A DNA stretch of 10,015 nt from Spartobacteria bacterium. GTDB taxonomy: Bacteria; Verrucomicrobiota; Verrucomicrobiia; Chthoniobacterales; UBA10450. The notes under the pieces were generated by a model, which worked only from the letters and a program-made list of their open reading frames with translations, ran no database searches and was not told where the DNA came from. Every line of letters starts with the position of its first letter. Position 1 is the first letter of the stretch. The stretch is from positions 1 through 10,015 of the forward strand of contig DMCG01000227.1 of assembly GCA_003445855.1 (NCBI GenBank), written 5' to 3'. Shown here one piece after another: positions 6,691 to 10,015 of this stretch. Both the position numbers and the translations under genes were made by a program.

Positions 6691-7761
6691 AAGTTGCAAT
6701 TCGCGCTTGGTTTGCAAACGCAGTTGGCCGCAGGCGGCCTCAATATCGTGGCCCTTTTCGCGGCGCAGAGTGGTCGCAATTCCAGCCGTGCGTAAGATCG
6801 ACAAGAAGTTTTCCTGGCGATTACGCGATGGTCGCGACCACGGCAGGCCCTCTACCGTGTTGTAGGGAATGAGATTCACTTTCGTCGAGAGTCTTCGCGC
6901 GTGTTTTGCAAGATGATGCGCTTGCTCATCCGAATCGTTCACACCGGCGATCAGAATATATTCGAACGTGAGCCGCTGCTTTTTGCGCGAAGTGTAGTAA
7001 TCGCAAGCTGAAAGCAACATGTCGATGTTGTAACGGCGATTGATTGGCATGATCCGGTCGCGCACTTCGTCAGTCCCGCCGTGCAACGAAATAGCGAGGC
7101 GAATTTGCAGTGGTTCATCGGCCAGTTTGCGAATTTGCGGCGCCAGTCCGCTGGTCGAAACAGTGATGTGCCGCGCGCCGATGCCGAGGCCCCATGGCGC
7201 GTTGATGATGCGAATCGCGTGCATCAAATTGTCGAGGTTGGCGAGCGGTTCGCCCATCCCCATGAAAACGATGTTGTCGATCTTTTCCCCGCTCGCGCGT
7301 TCGACAGCGATGATTTGATCGACAATTTCGTTTGCAGCGAGGTTGCGCGAAAATCCGTCCAAGCCGCTTGCGCAAAATTTGCAGCCGTATGCGCAGCCCA
7401 CTTGCGTCGAAATGCAAATCGTGCGCCGGTCCGATTTCGTTCCGTAAAGCGCCGGTGAGGCCGGAATCAAAACCGACTCAATAAGATTTCCATCCGGCAG
7501 CCGAAACAGAAACTTTTGCGTCGAATCTTTCGACCCGAGCACGCGAACGATGTCGATCTTGTCGAACGAAAATTGTTGCGCGAGTTCTGCGCGCAAAGAT
7601 TGCGGCAAGTCTGTCATCTCGTCGAAGGAGATGACTCGCTTTTTGTAAAGCCAATCGGCGATCTGACCAGCGCGATATTTTGGCTCGCCCAGTTCGTGAA
7701 GCTTTTCCTGGAGCTCTTCAAGCCGCAGAGATTTTATGTCGATCTTACCGGCGCGCTTCAC
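6685..7761 (-). CDS. rlmN: Dual-specificity RNA methyltransferase RlmN
   Basis: This 358-residue radical-SAM enzyme methylates C2 of adenosine 2503 in 23S rRNA and of adenosine 37 in some tRNAs. The iron-sulfur cluster motif C-x3-C-x2-C is present as Cys123, Cys127 and Cys130 (CAYGCKFC). The SAM-binding GMGEPL motif is at 168-173. The C-terminal resolving cysteine is in GHDIEAACGQLR (Cys344); the mono-methyl-cysteine of the mechanism probably corresponds to this position. Length and motifs match the family throughout. Four exact copies of the dispersed nonamer lie inside: three are read as Lys-Ile-Asp (residues 6-8, 68-70, 160-162) and one, in the opposite orientation, as Ser-Ile-Leu (321-323). 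The last codons CTT CTG TAG run into repeat B, which supplies the stop. The gene is divergent from the lipoprotein gene. Confidence 0.96.
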   Translation of the reverse strand: MKRAGKIDIKSLRLEELQEKLHELGEPKYRAGQIADWLYKKRVISFDEMTDLPQSLRAELAQQFSFDKIDIVRVLGSKDSTQKFLFRLPDGNLIESVLIPASPALYGTKSDRRTICISTQVGCAYGCKFCASGLDGFSRNLAANEIVDQIIAVERASGEKIDNIVFMGMGEPLANLDNLMHAIRIINAPWGLGIGARHITVSTSGLAPQIRKLADEPLQIRLAISLHGGTDEVRDRIMPINRRYNIDMLLSACDYYTSRKKQRLTFEYILIAGVNDSDEQAHHLAKHARRLSTKVNLIPYNTVEGLPWSRPSRNRQENFLSILRTAGIATTLRREKGHDIEAACGQLRLQTKRELQLL

Positions 7762-7821
7762 ATGTCATTCTACAAGATTTGCGCTAGAGATAAACGCAAA
7801 GGTGGCTAAGGTCTGGTCGCT

Positions 7822-8007
7822 GTGAGGCAATTTGGTTTTTGCGCGATTTCATTGCTTCTGTTTTTCACTGCCGGCTGCGCATCGCAGCAGGGTACGCTTA
7901 CCGACACATCCACGACCGAGACGGCGGTTCCCGGAGAAAAAGTTTCCGATGAAGGCCGTGTCGTGCCCGGCGCGGGCCCGGGGTCGAACGCAAGTGTGCA
8001 TTGGTAA
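7822..8007 (+). CDS. Small predicted lipoprotein
   Basis: This 61-residue protein has a typical lipoprotein export signal: a short basic start, the hydrophobic run FCAISLLLFF and the lipobox-like TAGC ending at Cys19, which would be lipidated. Thr at -3 is less usual than Leu. The mature part (about 43 residues) is rich in Thr, Gly, Pro and Ser and has no domain I recognise. The start is GTG at 7822 with AAGG at 7809-7812 as a possible ribosome site. It is divergent from rlmN across a 60-bp gap and is followed at once by repeat C. Short length lowers certainty, but the signal peptide argues that it is real. Confidence 0.65.
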   Translation: MRQFGFCAISLLLFFTAGCASQQGTLTDTSTTETAVPGEKVSDEGRVVPGAGPGSNASVHW

Positions 8008-8011
8008 TTTC

Positions 8012-8112
8012 TGTAGACGCTTCGCTCGGCGAAGCGCGGCGCGGGCCGTGCCAATCTCATGCGGCCATAATAATCTCACGCGTGCTGCGTCGCCCTGAGG
8101 GCGACGACTACA
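8012..8112. repeat. TGTAG...CTACA element, copy C (long form, abuts a start codon)
   Basis: This 101-bp member of the element family has a first hairpin CGCTTCGC/GCGAAGCG with loop TCG (8018-8036) and a last hairpin GTCGCCC/GGGCGAC with loop TGA (8089-8105). Its middle is longer than in the other copies and contains a small direct repeat, AATCTCATGCG (8053) and AATCTCACGCG (8072). It begins TGTAG just after the lipoprotein stop and ends CTACA at 8112, one base before the ATG of the next gene. The leader of that gene is therefore wholly the repeat. Confidence 0.75.
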
Positions 8113-8113
8113 G

Positions 8114-8851
8114 ATGATTGCGCAGAAATCGCGGACACCGCTCACGATTGGCTGGCAAGCGGTTAAGGCGAACGTGCTCCCGGGATTTCTCCTGCAAGCG
8201 ACGATGCTGTCGATCTTGCTGGCGTATTATTTTTTGCCGAGGAGCGCCGCGCTGCTGAATCGACTGGCGGATTACAAAAGCAATCATGAAGTCGTGTTCG
8301 TAATTATCGCGTCCGTGTGCGCCGGCGCGCTCTTGCCGGAATTATTTGTCGTTTGTTTTTTTCAGCGCGGCCGGGTGCGCGCGCAAAATTTTCGCGATTT
8401 GCTTTTTACCGCGCCGTTCTGGGCGATTGACGGCGTCCTTGTCGATCTTATGTACCGAACGCTGGCGATTTGGTTCGGAACGAAAGTCAGTCTGCCGGTC
8501 GTCGTCGCGAAAATTTGCATCGATCAATTTGGCTACAATCCATTTTTCGCCGCGCCCTACGGCATTTGGGGTTACGCGTGGAAACATGGCGGCTATTCGT
8601 GGAGCAAACTTCGGCCGTTGCTGACGTGGAATTATTATTGGGAGCACGCCATCCCCGTGCTCATCGCGACGTGGGCAGTCTGGATTCCACTCATGGCAAT
8701 CATCTATTCCTTGCCGCTCGCGCTGCAATTCCCACTCTTTGCGCTCGCGCTCACGTTTTGGGTCCTGCTCATGACTTACATGACCAACCGTTTCGCCGGA
8801 AAAATCGAAGCCGACGCGCCGCTCGCGTTGTCAGTTGCGAGCGATAATTGA
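8114..8851 (+). CDS. Mpv17/PMP22-like integral membrane protein
   Basis: This 245-residue protein has about four or five hydrophobic segments (roughly 23-41, 60-81, 97-118, 180-203 and 205-224). The C-terminal part fits the eukaryotic Mpv17/PMP22 pattern: K133-x3-D-Q (137-138) followed by N-P (142-143), then W-x2-W-I-P (187-192), a hydrophobic stretch with L-P-L, and F-W near the end (215-216). In eukaryotes this family sits in mitochondrial and peroxisomal membranes and may form channels; no function is established for a bacterial member that I can name. The ATG at 8114 is forced, because an in-frame TGA lies at 8096 and no other ATG occurs before 8204. No Shine-Dalgarno is visible, since repeat C ends one base upstream. 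Two nonamer copies are read as Ser-Ile-Leu and Val-Asp-Leu. Confidence 0.72.
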   Translation: MIAQKSRTPLTIGWQAVKANVLPGFLLQATMLSILLAYYFLPRSAALLNRLADYKSNHEVVFVIIASVCAGALLPELFVVCFFQRGRVRAQNFRDLLFTAPFWAIDGVLVDLMYRTLAIWFGTKVSLPVVVAKICIDQFGYNPFFAAPYGIWGYAWKHGGYSWSKLRPLLTWNYYWEHAIPVLIATWAVWIPLMAIIYSLPLALQFPLFALALTFWVLLMTYMTNRFAGKIEADAPLALSVASDN

Positions 8852-8893
8852 TTTCGCACGACGAACACAAAGGACACAGCGGAACCATTGATT

Positions 8894-8944
8894 TGTAGAG
8901 GAAGCCGTTGGCTTCCCGCGGGACGACAGCGTCGTCCCCTACAG
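8894..8944. repeat. TGTAG...CTACA two-hairpin element, copy D
   Basis: This 51-bp copy is nearly identical to copy B. It runs TGTAG (8894-8898), GGAAGCC/GGCTTCC with loop GTT (8900-8916), a short spacer, GGACGAC/GTCGTCC with loop AGC (8921-8937), then CTACAG. It lies 43 bp after the Mpv17-like gene, and the stems are followed by C and A rather than a T-run. Confidence 0.87.
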
Positions 8945-9053
8945 CGGAGCGTGAGTTGCACGTTCACGATTTCTTTCATACATCGTAAGCCGCTTACGAG
9001 TGCGGCCCGACGAAAAGCTCCGAACAGAGGAGAAGCCGCACACGAAAAATCGT
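8945..9053. repeat. Hairpin-rich spacer between copies D and E
   Basis: There is no gene here. A 7-bp stem with a 3-nt loop, TCGTAAG/CTTACGA with loop CCG (8983-8999), has the geometry of the element hairpins. Next to it GTGCGGC (9000-9006) and GCCGCAC (9035-9041) form a larger inverted repeat. This may be a decayed or different member of the family, but no TGTAG/CTACA ends flank it. Confidence 0.45.
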
Positions 9054-9114
9054 TGTAGCGGCGGTCTATGACCGTCGGAAGAATTAATGCGACGCTCATA
9101 GAGCGTCGCTACAG
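9054..9114. repeat. TGTAG...CTACA two-hairpin element, copy E (contains HAD gene stop)
   Basis: This copy begins TGTAG at 9054 and ends CTACAG at 9114. Hairpin 1 is CGGCGGTC/GACCGTCG with loop TAT (9059-9077, one G-T pair). Hairpin 2 is GCGACGCTC/GAGCGTCGC with loop ATA (9089-9109). A 12-nt AT-rich linker joins them. The complement of CTA at 9109-9111 is the TAG stop of the HAD gene, the same arrangement as copy B with rlmN. The stems differ in sequence from B and D, yet the ends and layout are kept. Confidence 0.85.
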
Positions 9115-9882
9115 AAGAGTGAAATAGCGCAGCGCTTCGTGGACGCCGGCACCGTGTTCTGATTTTGCGACGTAGCCGCCAGCATTGCGCACGGCGCCTT
9201 TAACTTCATCGATTGCATTTGCTGGACACGCCGGCATGGCGGCGACTTTTCCGTCTAACATCGAGATGTCGTTGTGATGATCGCCGGCGGCGAAAATGTT
9301 GTCGCGCGAGATGTCGATCAAACGAGCGAGCTCGGCCAGCGCCGCGCCTTTGTGATAATCGGCGTGACAAAAGCGCAGATAAACGGTGTTGCGCTGGTAA
9401 TTGAACTTTGGTTGTTTCGTGCGCGCCTGCTCGATGAACTCGGTCACGCGATTCATCTCTTCCTCGCTCGCGGCGATCAAGCCGGCGGGGCCGTCCGGTT
9501 CGTAAATCACGCGCGCTTTGGTTTTCTGATTCACGAAGTCGATCACTTCGGCGAGGACGGATTGCGATGCAGAGAAAAGCTCGCGATGATCGCGGGCGCA
9601 ACGGTTATTCCAATCACCGTAAGCTTCCCACGCGCCACCGTTTTCACTCGGATGAAAGATGTCGCGCTCGCTCGTGAGGATGAAGTCGGGCCGCATCGGA
9701 AATTCGAAATCGGTGAGACCGGATTCCAAAAGATCGACCGAACGGCCTGTGTTGATGGCCCAGAGCGCGCCGGCGTTTTGCAATTCGCGGATCAATTCCA
9801 TGCATTGTCGATCTAACGCGGGCTCGCTCACGCGCGAGACGATCGTGCCGTCGAAATCGGTGCTGAGGAGTTTAACGTCCAT
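9109..9882 (-). CDS. Cof-type HAD-IIB family hydrolase (phosphatase)
   Basis: This 257-residue protein has all HAD phosphatase motifs. The nucleophile and acid/base pair are Asp9 and Asp11 in TDFDGT. Motif II is Thr45 in AINTGRS, motif III Lys178 in YHKGAAL, and the metal site is GDHHND (200-205) followed by ISML. The insert between motifs II and III is the large C2-type cap of the Cof/sugar-phosphatase branch. It probably dephosphorylates a small phosphorylated sugar or cofactor; the substrate cannot be told. I chose the ATG at 9882, directly before the DFDGT strand. The frame runs upstream to a TTG at 9936, but those 18 residues come partly from two tandem nonamer repeats and add nothing typical of the family. 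A further nonamer copy (9730) lies inside. Repeat E gives the stop codon (CTT CTG TAG). Confidence 0.9.
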   Translation of the reverse strand: MDVKLLSTDFDGTIVSRVSEPALDRQCMELIRELQNAGALWAINTGRSVDLLESGLTDFEFPMRPDFILTSERDIFHPSENGGAWEAYGDWNNRCARDHRELFSASQSVLAEVIDFVNQKTKARVIYEPDGPAGLIAASEEEMNRVTEFIEQARTKQPKFNYQRNTVYLRFCHADYHKGAALAELARLIDISRDNIFAAGDHHNDISMLDGKVAAMPACPANAIDEVKGAVRNAGGYVAKSEHGAGVHEALRYFTLL

Positions 9883-9907
9883 GTCGATCTTGTAACTTGT
9901 CGATCTT
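9883..9907 (+). repeat. Tandem GTCGATCTT pair, 16-bp period, at HAD gene start
   Basis: Two exact nonamers (9883-9891 and 9899-9907) with a 7-bp spacer lie immediately upstream of the HAD start codon, in the gap to the divergent gene at 9955. The 16-bp period equals that of the pair in the anti-sigma gene, although the 7-bp spacer sequences differ. The pair occupies the place where a ribosome site and promoter would be expected. Confidence 0.85.
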
Positions 9908-9954
9908 ACGATTGATTCGATTACGAGCAGGAGCAAGAGTAAGAGAACGGTGAA

Positions 9955-9991
9955 ATGAAATCGGCTTACGAACTGGCGATGGAGCGACTAG
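9955..9991 (+). CDS. Start of a truncated hypothetical gene
   Basis: An ATG at 9955 opens MKSAYELAMERL, after which the genomic sequence ends at the adapter-like bases. The N-terminus resembles small conserved hypothetical proteins I associate with Verrucomicrobiota, but 12 residues cannot establish a family. The purine-rich stretch GAGCAAGAGTAAGAGAACGG just upstream may serve for ribosome binding. The gene is divergent from the HAD gene. Residues after position 12 in this frame come from adapter and should be ignored. Confidence 0.5.
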
Positions 9992-10015
9992 CTGTCTCTT
10001 ATAAACATCTCCGAG
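9992..10015 (+). other. Probable Nextera adapter remnant at contig end
   Basis: The last 24 bases match the Nextera read-through sequence, the complement of the transposase mosaic end CTGTCTCTTATACACATCT plus CCGAG, with one mismatch (A for C in the middle). This is library adapter and not genome, so the contig truly ends at about 9991. Confidence 0.93.

Larger units (their letters stand above)
688..9907. repeat. Dispersed nonamer GTCGATCTT, 19 copies across the window
   Basis: Exact copies on the plus strand start at 688, 990, 2580, 3010, 3594, 3903, 5001, 5017, 5427, 7276, 7552, 7738, 8209, 8441, 9883 and 9899. Minus-orientation copies (AAGATCGAC on the plus strand) are at 285-293, 6794-6802 and 9730-9738. 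Sixteen of the 19 have T before the motif (TGTCGATCTT). One- or two-mismatch versions occur at 469, 1566, 4027, 7020, 9312 and 9807. Copies lie in nadE, the M1 peptidase, the anti-sigma and sigma genes, rlmN, the Mpv17-like gene and the HAD gene, as well as between genes. In minus-strand genes they are often read Lys-Ile-Asp, elsewhere Arg-Ser-Thr, Gln-Asp-Arg, Ser-Ile-Leu or Val-Asp-Leu. The frame therefore does not matter and the signal is at DNA level. The span given is from the first plus-strand copy to the last copy. The function is unknown. Confidence 0.9.

Noticed and set aside
7762..7821. TAGAAT on the minus strand just before rlmN as a -10 box
   Set aside because: It lies only a few bases from the ATG and no -35 box is found at a proper distance, so it is probably chance.
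4235..9114. Twin-hairpin elements as intrinsic terminators
   Set aside because: None is followed by a T-run on either strand, and one lies directly before a start codon. A looser role in 3'-end protection remains open.
285..9907. Repeated nonamer as a CRISPR array
   Set aside because: Copies are short, unevenly spaced, mostly inside genes, and there are no spacers of constant length or cas genes.
9883..9936. N-terminal extension of the HAD protein to a TTG start
   Set aside because: The added residues come largely from the two tandem nonamers, and the start is a rare codon. The ATG at 9882 gives the usual family N-terminus.

Overview
The window reads as ordinary bacterial chromosome of moderately high G+C content. 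It is probably from Verrucomicrobiota, perhaps a soil Chthoniobacterales/Udaeobacter-like lineage assembled from a metagenome. That placement is inferred from protein style and repeat content, not from a marker search. The last 24 bases look like Nextera adapter, so the right edge is a contig end.

Layout, left to right. At 1-579 (+) is the C-terminal third of a glutamine-dependent NAD+ synthetase. It converges on a tRNA-Lys(CTT) gene at 602-674 (-), followed by a small rpmH gene for ribosomal protein L34 at 729-902 (-). A GNAT acetyltransferase (1049-1537, +) is divergent from rpmH and ends 7 bp from the end of a large M1 zinc aminopeptidase (1545-4196, -). Upstream of the peptidase is a mainly minus-strand block: a secreted hypothetical protein, a single-pass anti-sigma factor, an ECF sigma factor, an acidic hypothetical protein, and RlmN (6685-7761). 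The sigma and anti-sigma genes overlap by 14 bp, and the secreted gene follows 6 bp after the anti-sigma stop, so these three form a probable operon. Divergent from rlmN are a small lipoprotein (7822-8007, +) and an Mpv17/PMP22-like membrane protein (8114-8851, +). A Cof-type HAD phosphatase (9109-9882, -) and the first codons of a further plus-strand gene (from 9955) end the window.

The genes themselves are mostly housekeeping. The unexpected content lies at DNA level. First, the nonamer GTCGATCTT occurs 19 times in 10 kb, against about 0.08 expected on both strands. It occurs 16 times on the plus strand and 3 times on the minus strand, lies inside and outside genes, and is read in several codon frames. 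Twice it forms a direct pair with a 16-bp period. Second, five intergenic elements begin with TGTAG and end with CTACA, and each encloses hairpins with mostly 7-9 bp stems and 3-nt loops. The ends of these elements supply the stop codons of rlmN and the HAD gene, abut the stop of the secreted gene, and lie directly before the start of the Mpv17-like gene. I see no phage, CRISPR, transposase or toxin system.
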